The notes under the pieces: generated by a model | What the model was told of the DNA's origin: nothing | Database searches by the model: none | Seen by the model: only the letters and a program-made list of their open reading frames with translations | NCBI RefSeq assembly: GCF_900100695.1 | Contig: NZ_FNCF01000001.1 | Span: forward strand, 298,060 to 362,059 | Source of the DNA: Klenkia brasiliensis | GTDB lineage: Bacteria > Actinomycetota > Actinomycetes > Mycobacteriales > Geodermatophilaceae | Length of the DNA: 64,000 nt | Direction of reading: 5' to 3' | In this document: in pieces, positions 35,671 through 45,131 of the stretch | Layout: each line of letters begins with the position of its first letter | Numbering within the stretch: position 1 is the first letter of the stretch | Program-made: the position numbers and the translations under genes

Positions 35671-36495
35671 GTGCCCGCCTCCGTCGTCTACACCGACCTC
35701 GACGGCACGATGGTCGGCCCGCGCGGGTCCTTCGTGCACACCGCCGACGGCGAGCTCACCGCCGAGCCCTTCGCCGCCCTGCTCGAGCTGCAGCGGGCCG
35801 GTGTCCCGCTGGTCCTGGTGTCGGGCCGCACGGCCGCCCAGCTGCAGGAGGCGGGTCGGGTGTTCGCCGTGGACGGCTGGGTCGCCGAGCTGGGGTCGAC
35901 GGTCAGCTGGGCCGGTGGCCGGGAGAGCCACCTGCTCACCGGCGAGCTGCCCGCGGAGTTCGCCGGCCGCGCCCCGGTGGAGGTCATGGCCGAGCTCGGC
36001 GTGGTCGACGCCCTCGTCGCCACGTGGCCGGGCCGGGTGGAGTGGCACGCGCCCTGGTCGGCCACGCACACCGGCGACGCCATGCTGCGCGGGCGGCTCG
36101 ACACCGCCGAGGTCGACGCCTGGCTGGCCGACCGCGGCTGGGGCTGGCTGACGCTCAAGGACAACGGCCGGGTGCCGCGCACCTCGCGGGTCACCCTCGC
36201 CGTCGAGGGCGACCCGCACGTCTACCACCTCATGCCGCGCGGCATCGGCAAGGGCTTGGCCATCGCCTGGGACCTGCAGCGCCGCGGCCTCGACCCCGCC
36301 GACGCGGTCGCGGTCGGGGACTCCGTCAGCGACCTGGAGATGGCCGCCGCCGTCGGCCGGCTGTTCATCACCGCCAACGGCGCCGCCGTCCCGGGGATGG
36401 CCGAGGCCGTCGACGCCCTGCCCAACGTCACCGCCACCGCCGGCGCGATGGGCCTCGGCTGGGCCGAGGCCGTGCGCGCGGCGCTCAGCTCGTGA
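35671..36495 (+). CDS. HAD-superfamily (type IIB) phosphatase
   Basis: A 274-residue hydrolase with nucleophile motif DLDGT (Asp9, Asp11), motif II LVSGRT, and motif IV GDSVSDLEMAAAVGRLFIT. The C2-type cap is located between about residues 75 and 200. It resembles sucrose-phosphate or mannosyl-3-phosphoglycerate phosphatases and may dephosphorylate a sugar phosphate; the true substrate is unknown. GTG at 35671 with AGGATGGG upstream is chosen because DLDGT then sits close to the N-terminus. It is divergent from thrC, and its 3' end overlaps the convergent ABC permease gene by 11 bases. Confidence 0.85.
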   Translation: MPASVVYTDLDGTMVGPRGSFVHTADGELTAEPFAALLELQRAGVPLVLVSGRTAAQLQEAGRVFAVDGWVAELGSTVSWAGGRESHLLTGELPAEFAGRAPVEVMAELGVVDALVATWPGRVEWHAPWSATHTGDAMLRGRLDTAEVDAWLADRGWGWLTLKDNGRVPRTSRVTLAVEGDPHVYHLMPRGIGKGLAIAWDLQRRGLDPADAVAVGDSVSDLEMAAAVGRLFITANGAAVPGMAEAVDALPNVTATAGAMGLGWAEAVRAALSS

Positions 36496-37351
36496 CGTCG
36501 CGCCGGGAGAAGTGCCGGAAGGACAGCGCGGTGAACACCGCCGCGTAGACCAGCGACTGGATGACCCCGCGGTAGAGGTCCGCGCTGTCGACCGGTGTCT
36601 GCAGCAGGTCGGTCCAGGCGAACTCCTCCGCGGTCGGGAAGAAGTCCCGGATGCTGCCGAGCTGCTCGACCTGGTCGAGGATCGCGAAGACGAACATGGT
36701 GAACACCGCACCGCCGACCGCGGCCAGCGGCGCATCGGTGACCGTGGACAGCCAGAACGCCAGCGTGCCGACGACGAGCAGGTGGACGGCGAGGTACCCG
36801 ACCATCCCGGCCAGCCGCAGCAGCCCGTCGCCCTGCCCGATGCTGATCCCGATCGGCGTGGTGATGTCGGCGAACCCGAAGGCGATCCCGCCGGCCACCA
36901 GCGCGACCACGGTGACGGTGACCAGGGCGGCCACGCTGAGCACCAGCGCGGCCGCCCACTTCTGCCGCAGCAACCGCATCCGGGGCACCGGGGTGGCCAG
37001 CGCGTAGCGCAGCGACCCCCACTGCGCCTCGCTGGCCACCGTGTCGCCGAAGAACAGCGCGTAGACCACGACCAGGAAGAACGACGTCGTGGCGAACAGC
37101 ACGAACAGCGTGAAGTTCAACCCCGACGCGGTGGCCACGTCGACCAGGTTGAGCCGGCTGTTGCTCTGCGCGTCCTCCGAGGCGCCCAGCTGCAGCGCCG
37201 CGATGAGCACCAGCGGCAGCGCGACCATCAGCGCGAACACCCCGACGGTGCGCCGCCGCTTGAACTGCCGGCGCAGCTCCACCGACAGCCGCAGCGTCCG
37301 CTCCGGCCGGTAGCCGGCCACCCCCCCGGTCGACTGCACGGAACTGCTCAT
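36485..37351 (-). CDS. ABC-2 type transporter permease
   Basis: A 288-residue membrane protein with six predicted helices (first at about 35-56, then a large external loop, then about 75-100, 125-155, 170-200, 205-230 and 265-280) and the ALFFGDTVASEAQWGSLRYALATPVPR coupling segment typical of ABC-2 permeases. Its ATG overlaps the stop of the hydrolase-ABC fusion gene (ATGA at 37348-37351), so the ATPase domain of that fusion is its obvious partner. The substrate is unknown; export is expected. Confidence 0.88.
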   Translation of the reverse strand: MSSSVQSTGGVAGYRPERTLRLSVELRRQFKRRRTVGVFALMVALPLVLIAALQLGASEDAQSNSRLNLVDVATASGLNFTLFVLFATTSFFLVVVYALFFGDTVASEAQWGSLRYALATPVPRMRLLRQKWAAALVLSVAALVTVTVVALVAGGIAFGFADITTPIGISIGQGDGLLRLAGMVGYLAVHLLVVGTLAFWLSTVTDAPLAAVGGAVFTMFVFAILDQVEQLGSIRDFFPTAEEFAWTDLLQTPVDSADLYRGVIQSLVYAAVFTALSFRHFSRRDVTS

Positions 37352-40215
37352 GACTCCCCCACCAGCGACAGGAACGCGTCCTCCAGGCGGCGACGCGGAG
37401 TGACCTGGTCCACGCCGACGCGGGCCTCGACCAGCGCCGACACGGCCTGCGCGCGGGTCAGGTCGCCGAGCTCGACGACCAGCCCCTCGTCCGAGCGCTC
37501 GACGGCGGCGCCCAGGCCGGTGAGCACCTGCTCGGCGCGGGCCGGGTCGCCCTGCACGACCAGCAGCACCGCTCCCCCGGTGCCGATGATCTCCTCGACC
37601 GTGCCCTCGGCGACCTTCTGGCCCTTGGCCATCACGACGACGTGCGAGCAGGTCTGCTCGATCTCGGCCAGCAGGTGGCTGGAGACGATGACCGTGCGGC
37701 CGGTGGCCGCGTAGTCCTGCAGCACCTGCCGCATCGCGTGGATCTGCGGCGGGTCCAGCCCGTTGGTCGGCTCGTCGAGCACCAGCAGGTCGGGCAGGCC
37801 GAGCATCGCCTGGGCGATCGCCACCCGCTGCCGCATGCCCTGCGAGTAGGACCGCACCCGCTTGTCCAGTGCCGTCCCCAGGCCGGCGATCTCCACCGCC
37901 TCGTCCAGGTGGGCGTCGGCCAGCGGGCGACCCGTGGCGGCCCAGTACAGCTCGAGGTTGTCCCGGCCGGACAGGTGCGGCTGCAGGCCGGTGCCCTCGA
38001 CGAAGGAGCCCAGCCGCGACAGCACCGGGGCGCCGGGGGTGGCCGGGTGGCCGAAGACGGAGATGGTGCCCTCGGTCGGCCGGATGAGGCCCATGAGCAT
38101 CCGCAGCGACGTCGTCTTGCCGGCGCCGTTGGGCCCGAGCAGGCCGAGCACCTGGCCGCGGCGCACCTCGAAGGACAGATCGCGGACGGCGGTGAACCCG
38201 TCCTTGTAGCTCTTGGTGACGCCGCTGAACCGCAGCGGCACGTCCTCGCCGTCGGGCTCGACCTCCGACAGCTGCCGCCGCCGGCGGGCGCCCCACAGCT
38301 TGGCGACGACGACGCCGGCCACCCCGAGCGCGACCAGCACCGCCAGCAGCACCCACCAGCGGGTGGCACCGGACTCGCCCTGCACGGTGCCGCTCACCGA
38401 CGGCGCGGCCAGCGACGCACCGTCGGCCAGCCCGACCGCGTACACCCCGGCCTCGGCGGGGGCGGCGAAGGCCTGGTCGGTGGAGGACACCAGCACCTGC
38501 ATGGTGTGCCCGGCCTCGAACCGGTGCACGATCCCCGGCAGGGTCACCTCGACCTCGGTGGGCGCGGTGGGGTCGGTGGACAGCCCGGTCAGCGACAGCG
38601 GCGCGACCAGGCCCGAGGGCAGGGTCCGGGCGCCGTCGGCGGAGACGTCGTAGAGCTTGGCGAACAGCGTCGCCGTCCCCGTGGGCGAGGACACCGTCAG
38701 CGTCACGGTCGAGGCGCCGACGACGTCGACCGCGGTGTCCAGGGGCTCGGAGCCGAAGACGGCGAACTGGCCGGGGATCTCCACCGTGGTCCCGCCGAGC
38801 GCCGCGGTGACCGCGCCCAGGCCGGGGACGGTGGTGATCGCGGCCGGGTTGCCGCCGGGCGGGGTGACGACCGGGAAGGTGGTGCCCGACAGCGGGACCT
38901 CGGTGCGCTGCACCGCGTCGCCGCTCAGCCCCGGGTAGTCGGCGGCCGTCTCGCTCTGGTTGCCGCCCTGCACGCTGCCGACCGCGGCGCCGACGCCGGT
39001 GGGAACCGGGAAGGTGAACCCGGTGCCCGGGTCCTCGCCCTGGCCGCGCAGGTGGAAGTCGAACCAGCCCGCGACCAGCCCGCGCAGGTCCTCGGTGTCG
39101 GACTCCGACGCGCTGGCGTCGTGCCCGCCGTCGTACCAGACCACCTTCACCGGCGTGCCGTTCGCGGCGATGCCGCGGGCGTTGGCGTCGGCCTGGCCGA
39201 GCCCGAAGAGGGAGTCCTGGGTGCCCTGCAGCAGCAGGGTGGGCGCGGTGATGCGGTCCAGCACACCGGCCGGGGAGGACCGGTCGAGCACGGCGGCGAT
39301 CTCCGGGGTGAGCGTGCCGGTGCTGGCCGCCTGCTGGTAGGCCGCGCAGACGTCGGCGCGGAACCGGCCGCAGGTCAGTGCCTGCTCGACGTCGGCGGAT
39401 TCCAGCGACCCGGGGTCGATCTGCGGCAGGCCGTCGCCGGCCGCGGTGGACCCGCCGGTCAGGGAGGCGAGCAGCCCGTCGCCGGTGGGCACCGAGCCGG
39501 CCCCGAAGAACAGGCCCGACCACAACCGCTTGAACACCCCGCTGTCGCCGGTGTCGGGCGTGGCCGCGGGGGTGGCCTCGTCGACCGGCCCGGCCTGGGA
39601 GGGGAACAGCGCGGTGGTCAGGGAGTTCCAGGTGATCTGCGGGGCGATGGCGTCGACCCGGTCGTCGTAGGCCGCGCCCAGCAGCGCCAGCGCGCCGCCG
39701 TAGCTGGCCCCGGCCACCCCGACCCGGGGGTCACCGGGGGCGTCGAGCTGCACGTCGTCGCGCTCGGCGAGCACGTCCAGCAGCGTGGACAGGTCGGCGA
39801 CCTCGTAGCGCGGGTCGTCCAGACCGATCTGGCCGGTGCTGGCCCCGAACCCACGGGCGGAGTAGGTGAGCACCACGTAGCCGCGGCCGGCGAGGTCGCG
39901 GGCGTCGTCGGCCACCGACTGCTTGCTGCCACCGAAGCCGTGGGCCAGCACGACGGCCGGCGCGGGGTCCTCGGCGGTGGCCGAGGCGGGCACGTAGGTG
40001 GTGGTGTCCAGCTCGACGGCGTCGGCGCCGCTGCCCGAGGGCACGGTGGCGTCCTCGGTGCCGACGTCCTCGGCGGCCTGCGCCCGGGCGGTGGGGCTGC
40101 CCAGGACCGGGACGGCCAGCAGGACGGCGGCGGTCAGGGCGGTGGTGAGGGCGGCGAGACCACGGCGTGCGCCGGAGCGCGGGCGGTGGTGCACGAGCCC
40201 GGCGGGGGGACGCAC
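37348..40215 (-). CDS. Secreted alpha/beta hydrolase - membrane helix - ABC ATPase fusion
   Basis: A 955-residue multidomain protein. A signal/anchor segment (about 20-48) is followed by an extracytoplasmic alpha/beta hydrolase of the X-Pro dipeptidase/CocE type with catalytic Ser171 (GASYGG), Asp334 (LLQGTQD) and His365 (YDGGHD). A beta-rich C-terminal jelly-roll-like domain (about 430-605) comes next, then a TM helix (618-640). The cytoplasmic ABC ATPase has Walker A GPNGAGKTT (694-702), signature YSQGMRQR (790-797) and Walker B LLVLDEP (810-816). Helix placement puts the hydrolase outside and the ATPase inside. It is coupled to the permease gene, suggesting a self-contained export/processing device. 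Confidence 0.87.
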   Translation of the reverse strand: MRPPAGLVHHRPRSGARRGLAALTTALTAAVLLAVPVLGSPTARAQAAEDVGTEDATVPSGSGADAVELDTTTYVPASATAEDPAPAVVLAHGFGGSKQSVADDARDLAGRGYVVLTYSARGFGASTGQIGLDDPRYEVADLSTLLDVLAERDDVQLDAPGDPRVGVAGASYGGALALLGAAYDDRVDAIAPQITWNSLTTALFPSQAGPVDEATPAATPDTGDSGVFKRLWSGLFFGAGSVPTGDGLLASLTGGSTAAGDGLPQIDPGSLESADVEQALTCGRFRADVCAAYQQAASTGTLTPEIAAVLDRSSPAGVLDRITAPTLLLQGTQDSLFGLGQADANARGIAANGTPVKVVWYDGGHDASASESDTEDLRGLVAGWFDFHLRGQGEDPGTGFTFPVPTGVGAAVGSVQGGNQSETAADYPGLSGDAVQRTEVPLSGTTFPVVTPPGGNPAAITTVPGLGAVTAALGGTTVEIPGQFAVFGSEPLDTAVDVVGASTVTLTVSSPTGTATLFAKLYDVSADGARTLPSGLVAPLSLTGLSTDPTAPTEVEVTLPGIVHRFEAGHTMQVLVSSTDQAFAAPAEAGVYAVGLADGASLAAPSVSGTVQGESGATRWWVLLAVLVALGVAGVVVAKLWGARRRRQLSEVEPDGEDVPLRFSGVTKSYKDGFTAVRDLSFEVRRGQVLGLLGPNGAGKTTSLRMLMGLIRPTEGTISVFGHPATPGAPVLSRLGSFVEGTGLQPHLSGRDNLELYWAATGRPLADAHLDEAVEIAGLGTALDKRVRSYSQGMRQRVAIAQAMLGLPDLLVLDEPTNGLDPPQIHAMRQVLQDYAATGRTVIVSSHLLAEIEQTCSHVVVMAKGQKVAEGTVEEIIGTGGAVLLVVQGDPARAEQVLTGLGAAVERSDEGLVVELGDLTRAQAVSALVEARVGVDQVTPRRRLEDAFLSLVGES

Positions 40216-40272
40216 GTCGGCAGAACGGACGGCGGCGTACCGGTGTTCCGGCCGTGACCTCCCGGTGACCTG

Positions 40273-40293
40273 CGGCCCGGGACATCCGGGCCG
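40273..40293 (-). terminator. 8-bp GC hairpin after the LytR_C gene
   Basis: CGGCCCGG (40273-40280), loop GACAT, CCGGGCCG (40286-40293), starting 2 bases beyond the stop of the LytR_C gene on the minus strand. Confidence 0.7.
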
Positions 40294-40295
40294 GG

Positions 40296-42050
40296 TCAGG
40301 GCTGCCAGCTGCCGGTGGCCACGACGACGATGCCGGGGTCGGTCTCGCCGGGGACGTCGAAGAACCGCTCCGAGGGCCCGCCCTCGATGTCGGGGAACTG
40401 CTCCTGCAGGGTGGCCGCCGCGGCCTGCTGGGTGGCGTCGCCGGCGGTGTAGAAGACCGTGGTGACGGCGATGTCCTGCTCCGGGTAGGCGCCCTCGCCG
40501 CGCACGTCCCAGCCGCCGGCGGTCAGGGCGGAACCGATGGCGCCGGCCAGGCCGTTCACGTCGGTGGCGTTGAGCACGGTCACCGGCGCGAAGACCGGCC
40601 CGGTCGGCGCGGCCGACGTCGGGGCCGCGGTGGTGGGTCCGGTCGGAGCGCTGGTCGCCGCGGCGCTGCTGGAGCCGGGCGCCGGGGTGCTGGCGGCCGG
40701 CTCCTCGGCGCCGGGCCGCTGGAAGGACCAGAACCCGAGCAGCACCAGCGCGACGACGACGACCGCGACGAGCGCCGCGACCAGGCCGCGCGACCCGCGG
40801 CGCCCCTCCTGGGGCAGCGGCGGGATGGGCGTGATGCCCTGCCTGCGCTCCTCGCGGCGGCGGACCGCGTCGACGGCCTGGCGCTCGGCCCGGCTGGCGG
40901 CCCGGCCCCCGATGACACCGGTCTCCCCGCTGCCGGGCTCGGCGCGGCGGCCCTGCGGACCGGTGCCCGGGCCGCCGGTGGCCGGCGGGGCGGTGCCCGG
41001 ACCGCCGGTGGCCGGCGGCGCATCGGCGGAGCGGGTGGACCCGGCCAGCGGCGGGCGCTCGGGGATGGAGTGCGTGCGGGCACCGCGCCGGTCACCCGCG
41101 GCGGGGATGTCCCCGGGCCGGTCGGCGACGCGGCGGTCGGGCCCGTCGTACACCGGCAGCGGCGGTGCGGCGCGCCGGTCGCCCCCGGGCGGGACGGACC
41201 CGGGTCGCCCGGCGACCCGCCGCTCGGGACCGTCGTAGGTCGGCAGCGGCGGCGGGGGCGTCCCGCGCCCGGACCTCGCCGACCCCGGGCCCGGGTCGGA
41301 GGTCGGCCCCGGGGTCGGGGTGGGCGGACCGAGGGTGGTGGCCCAGGACGGCAGGCCGGTGGTGTCCGGTGCACGGCCGCCGGACCCGGGCGGCGGGGTG
41401 GGGGCCTCGGGCGCGCGACCGGCCGGGGGCCGGTTCCCGGGGAGCGGGTCCACGGTGGTGCTCGGCCCGCCGGCCGCCGGGCCGCCGGTGCGTGGGCCGC
41501 CGTCGGTGCCGGGGCCGACCGGCGGGGGCGACGTGGGCAGGCCGCGGGTGGCCGGGGGCGGTGCGACCTGCTCCCGGGCCGCCGGGGGCGGGGTGGGCAG
41601 GCCTCGGGTCACGGGCGCGCGGTCGACCGGGGGCGGGGTGCCGGGTCCACCGGCCGGGGACGGACCGCCCGACGGCGGCAGGGGCTGGCGGGCCGGCTGC
41701 GGCGGGGACGACGGGCCGCGGCTGACCGGCGGCGTGGTGTCGCGCGGACCGACCGCGGGCACGCCGCTGACGTAGGTGCGGGGGCCGGCCTGGGCGGGCG
41801 GGCGGGCGCCGGCGTCGGGCTGGCCGGGCGAGGGGGCGCCGGGGCCCCGGCCGGCGGTGGGGTCCTCGCTGCGCGGCAGCAGGCCGTCGCGGCGCCGCTC
41901 GGCGCGGGTGCGGCGCCCGAGGGTGGTCAGCTCGTCGTCGTCCGGCCAGGGCGACGGGTCGGCGGGCGTCTCGGGCTCGTCCCGGCGACCGGCGGGCGGG
42001 AGGTCGGGGACGGGACCCGGCTCACCGTCCGGTACTCCATGCCTCCCCAC
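40296..42050 (-). CDS. LytR C-terminal domain protein with long Pro-rich cytoplasmic region
   Basis: A 584-residue single-pass membrane protein. Residues 1-420 are Pro/Gly/Arg-rich and apparently disordered, with internal repeats: two copies of a block built on YDGP(E/D)RRVA(G/D)RPG (272-322), repeated TRGLPTxPPP, and PPATGGPGT twice. TM helix 422-443, a Thr/Ala/Pro linker, then the extracytoplasmic LytR_C domain (488-579, VTVLNATDVNGLAGAIGSALTAGGW), shared with wall-teichoic-acid ligase partners but without a catalytic LCP domain. It is transcribed after DUF3263, a pair conserved in actinobacteria. A cell-envelope role is inferred. Confidence 0.85.
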   Translation of the reverse strand: MGRHGVPDGEPGPVPDLPPAGRRDEPETPADPSPWPDDDELTTLGRRTRAERRRDGLLPRSEDPTAGRGPGAPSPGQPDAGARPPAQAGPRTYVSGVPAVGPRDTTPPVSRGPSSPPQPARQPLPPSGGPSPAGGPGTPPPVDRAPVTRGLPTPPPAAREQVAPPPATRGLPTSPPPVGPGTDGGPRTGGPAAGGPSTTVDPLPGNRPPAGRAPEAPTPPPGSGGRAPDTTGLPSWATTLGPPTPTPGPTSDPGPGSARSGRGTPPPPLPTYDGPERRVAGRPGSVPPGGDRRAAPPLPVYDGPDRRVADRPGDIPAAGDRRGARTHSIPERPPLAGSTRSADAPPATGGPGTAPPATGGPGTGPQGRRAEPGSGETGVIGGRAASRAERQAVDAVRRREERRQGITPIPPLPQEGRRGSRGLVAALVAVVVVALVLLGFWSFQRPGAEEPAASTPAPGSSSAAATSAPTGPTTAAPTSAAPTGPVFAPVTVLNATDVNGLAGAIGSALTAGGWDVRGEGAYPEQDIAVTTVFYTAGDATQQAAAATLQEQFPDIEGGPSERFFDVPGETDPGIVVVATGSWQP

Positions 42051-42071
42051 GGTGATCGAGACTAGTAGGCC

Positions 42072-42410
42072 TCATCCCTCGGTGCCCAGGGTGCGGGCCG
42101 CACGCTGCCGCTGGCGGGTCGCGCGCATCCGGCGCAGCCGGCGGACCAGCAGCGGGTCGACCTCGAGGGCCTCGGGCCGGTCGATGACGGCGTTGAGCAC
42201 CTGGTAGTAGCGGGTGGCCGACAGCCCGAAGCGTTCCTTGATGGCGGCCTCCTTGGCGCCGGCGTGCCGCCACCACTGCCGCTCGAAGACCAGCACCTCG
42301 CGGTCGCGGCGAGGCAGCTCGGCGCCGCGGGCCGGCGCTGCGGGGGCGGCGGGGGCCACGGGGGCGACATCGGCGGGGCGGTCGGGACGGGGGGCGGGCA
42401 GCGCGCTCAC
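42072..42410 (-). CDS. DUF3263 protein
   Basis: A 112-residue protein with the highly conserved DUF3263 core FERQWWRHAGAKEAAIKERFGLSATRYYQVLN, followed by DRPEALEVDPLLVRRLRRMRATRQRQR; the core resembles a sigma-factor-like helix-turn-helix. The function is unknown, but a DNA-binding role is plausible. Residues 1-30 are Pro/Ala-rich and variable. GTG at 42410 has AGAGG 5 bases upstream. It sits directly before the LytR_C gene, an arrangement also present in mycobacteria (Rv0430-Rv0431). Confidence 0.88.
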   Translation of the reverse strand: MSALPAPRPDRPADVAPVAPAAPAAPARGAELPRRDREVLVFERQWWRHAGAKEAAIKERFGLSATRYYQVLNAVIDRPEALEVDPLLVRRLRRMRATRQRQRAARTLGTEG

Positions 42411-42492
42411 GAGGACCTCTCGGTACGGGCAGGACGGGGACGGCGGGGGGTCGCGGGCCGGCCGGTGGCCCGCGGCGGGGGCCCGGCGGGGG

Positions 42493-43407
42493 TCACAGCC
42501 CCGCCGGTGCGGGTTCGCGCACCAGGCGGCGGGCCGCCCGGCCGGCCCGGAGGCTGTCGACGGTGAACAGCACCAGGGCCGCCCAGACGACGGCGAACCC
42601 GACCACCCGGGCCGGCGGCATCGGCTCGCCGTTGACGAAGACGCCGATGGCCAGGTGCATGAGCGGGGTGACGTACTGCAGCAGCCCCACCGTGGTCAGG
42701 GGGATGCGCCGGGTGGAGGCGGCGAACAGCAGCAGCGGCACCGCGGTGGCGATCCCGGAGGTGGCCAGCAGCAGCACGTGCCCGGCGCCGGCCTCGCCCA
42801 GCGAGCCGGCGCCGCGGACCTGCAGCACGACCAGCACCACCAGCGCGGGGACCACCAGCAGCAGCGTCTCGACGAACAGGCCCGGGGCGGCCTCGACCCG
42901 CACCAGCTTCTTCAGCAGGCCGTAGGCCCCGAAGGTGCCGGCCAGCAGCAGGGCGATCCACGGCGGCCGGCCGGTGTCGACGGTGAGCACGAGGACCGCG
43001 ACCGCGGCGGTGGCCACCGCCGCCCACTGCAGACCGCGCAGCCGCTCGCCGAGCACCAGCACGCCCAGCAGCACGCTGACCAGTGGGTTGATGAAGTAGC
43101 CCAGCGAGGTGTCGACCACGTGGTCGGAGTTGACCGCGATGACGAAGGTCAGCCAGTTGCCGGTGATGAGCACCGCGGCCCCGGCCAGCACCAGCAGGGT
43201 GCGGCGGTCGGCCAGCGCCCGGCGCACCTGCGGCCACCCGCGCAGCACGCTGAGCAGCAGCGCGATGAACAGCAGCGACCAGACGATGCGGTGGGCCACG
43301 ATCTCGACCCCGCCGGCCGGCTCGAGCAGCGGGAAGTACAGCGGGAACAGGCCCCAGAGGACGTACGCGGCCAGGCCCGCCAGGACCCCGGTCCGCCGCT
43401 CGCTCAT
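42493..43407 (-). CDS. rarD: EamA-family transporter RarD
   Basis: A 304-residue, ten-helix drug/metabolite transporter. The opening GVLAGLAAYVLWGLFPLYFPLLEPAGGVEIVAHRIVWSL is diagnostic of RarD, as is NSDHVVDTSLGYFINPLVSVLLGVLVLGERL. The two EamA repeats span about 8-145 and 155-290. RarD proteins were first linked to chloramphenicol sensitivity, but the substrate remains uncertain. The ATG at 43407 is divergent from the antiporter gene. Confidence 0.92.
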   Translation of the reverse strand: MSERRTGVLAGLAAYVLWGLFPLYFPLLEPAGGVEIVAHRIVWSLLFIALLLSVLRGWPQVRRALADRRTLLVLAGAAVLITGNWLTFVIAVNSDHVVDTSLGYFINPLVSVLLGVLVLGERLRGLQWAAVATAAVAVLVLTVDTGRPPWIALLLAGTFGAYGLLKKLVRVEAAPGLFVETLLLVVPALVVLVVLQVRGAGSLGEAGAGHVLLLATSGIATAVPLLLFAASTRRIPLTTVGLLQYVTPLMHLAIGVFVNGEPMPPARVVGFAVVWAALVLFTVDSLRAGRAARRLVREPAPAGL

Positions 43408-43490
43408 GAGGGGCACAGTAGGTGCGGGGTACGACAGTCCCCGGCCCGGGCATGGTGGGCCGGTACAACCACCGCTCGAGGGGACCGCCC

Positions 43491-45128
43491 GTGGACGTCG
43501 CACCGCTGCTCGCCCTGGCCGCCGGGGCGGTGGCGGTGGCCGCGGCGGCCCGTCGGCTGGGCTGGCAGGCCCCGCTGCTGCTGGTGCTCGTCGGCTTCGG
43601 GGTCAGCTTCGTGCCCGGGGTGCCGCAGTTCGCCATCGACGGGGACCTGCTGCTGGCCGTCGTGCTGCCACCGCTGCTCTACTCGGCCGCGCTGGAGGTC
43701 TCCTACGCCGACTTCCGCGCCCTGCTGCGCCCGATCGTGCAGCTCGGCGTGGGGCTCGTGGTGGTCACCGCGGTCGTCGTCGCGCTCGTGGCGCACGCCG
43801 TCGTCCCGGGGTTGAGCCTGCCCGCGGCCCTGGTCCTGGGTGCGGTGGTCGCCCCGCCGGACGCGGTGTCCGCCGCGGCGATCGGCCGGCAGCTGGGCCT
43901 GCCCCGCCCCGTGATGGCGGTGCTGTCCGGGGAGAGCCTGATCAACGACGCCGCGTCGCTGACCTTCTACAAGGTGGCGCTGGCCGCGGTCTTCGGGGCC
44001 GGCGGCGCCCTGCTCGGCCTGGACGCCACCGACGCGGCGAGCACCTTCGCCCTGGCGGTCACGGTCGGCGTCGCCCTCGGGTTGGCCATCGGGTTCGTCG
44101 TGCACCTGGTCCGGGTGCGGCTGGACGACCCGGTGGTCACCTCGGTCATCGGCGTCGTCGTGCCGTTCGCGGCCTACCTGCTGGCCGAGGAGCTGTCCGG
44201 CTCCGGCGTGCTGGCGGTGGTGGCCGCCGGGCTGTACCTGGGTCACCGCTCCCCCGAGGCCGGCTACGCCAGCCGGCTGCAGGAGCGCCCGCTGTGGAGC
44301 TCGCTGGACCTGCTGCTGCAGGCCGTGGTGTTCGCCCTCATCGGGCTGCAGCTGCGCTACGTCGCCGAGGCGGCCGAGGCCTCCGCGCGGTCCAACTGGT
44401 CCCTGGCCGGGGCCGCGCTGCTCGTGCTGGGCACCGCGGTCGCCGTCCGGCCGGTGTTCGTCTACGCGGTGGAGGGCCTGCGCGGGGTGCCGCGCCCCTG
44501 GCGCCGCCGGCGCTCCCGCTCGCACCGGCCCAGCTGGCGGCAGCAGACGGTGATCTCCTGGACCGGCATGCGCGGGGTGGTCACGCTGGCCGCGGCGGCC
44601 GCGGTGCCGGCGGACTTCCCCGACCGCGACGTGCTGCAGCTGCTGGCGTACGCCGTCACGATCGGCACCCTGCTGCTGCAGGGGCTGTCCCTGCCGTGGC
44701 TGATCCGCACGTTGGGGGTCACCGACCCCGACCAGGCCCGCCGCGACGCCGAGGCCGAGGTGCACCTGGCCGAGCGGGCCACCGCCGCGGCGCTGGAGCG
44801 GGTCGCGGAGGTCGAGCAGGAGCTGGTCGAGCGGGTCGGGCCCGAGCGGGCGCACGCCGTGGCCGACCGCATCCGCGGCCCGCTGCTGGCCCGGGCCCGG
44901 TCGATGTCGGCCGCGGTGCGCGCCGAGGAGAGCGAGGACGCCGACCGCAGCCGCCGCCGCGCCCGCACCTTCCACCGCGTGCGGCAGGAGATCATCCAGG
45001 TGCAGCGGCGGGTGCTCATGGAGGAACGGGACAAGGGCCACCTCGACGAGGAGGTGATGCGCGCGGTGCTCCAGGAGCTGGACTACGAGGAGGCCGCGAC
45101 CGCGAACTCCTGGGTCGGCCGGCTGTGA
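43491..45128 (+). CDS. Na+/H+ antiporter, CPA1 family
   Basis: A 545-residue cation:proton antiporter. About 12 helices (1-400) include the conserved VVAPPDAVSAAAIGRQLGLP and SGESLINDAASLTFYK segments with the ion-binding aspartates, and WTGMRGVVTLAAAAAVP near helix 11. A roughly 140-residue C-terminal helical, charged cytoplasmic region (VHLAERATAAALERVAEVEQEL...) is probably regulatory. GTG 43491 preceded by GAGGGG is chosen; the frame is open further upstream to 43422, but that extension is hydrophilic and lacks a ribosome site. It is convergent with the PTS IIA gene, with 3 bases between them. Confidence 0.9.
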   Translation: MDVAPLLALAAGAVAVAAAARRLGWQAPLLLVLVGFGVSFVPGVPQFAIDGDLLLAVVLPPLLYSAALEVSYADFRALLRPIVQLGVGLVVVTAVVVALVAHAVVPGLSLPAALVLGAVVAPPDAVSAAAIGRQLGLPRPVMAVLSGESLINDAASLTFYKVALAAVFGAGGALLGLDATDAASTFALAVTVGVALGLAIGFVVHLVRVRLDDPVVTSVIGVVVPFAAYLLAEELSGSGVLAVVAAGLYLGHRSPEAGYASRLQERPLWSSLDLLLQAVVFALIGLQLRYVAEAAEASARSNWSLAGAALLVLGTAVAVRPVFVYAVEGLRGVPRPWRRRRSRSHRPSWRQQTVISWTGMRGVVTLAAAAAVPADFPDRDVLQLLAYAVTIGTLLLQGLSLPWLIRTLGVTDPDQARRDAEAEVHLAERATAAALERVAEVEQELVERVGPERAHAVADRIRGPLLARARSMSAAVRAEESEDADRSRRRARTFHRVRQEIIQVQRRVLMEERDKGHLDEEVMRAVLQELDYEEAATANSWVGRL

Positions 45129-45131
45129 GCC

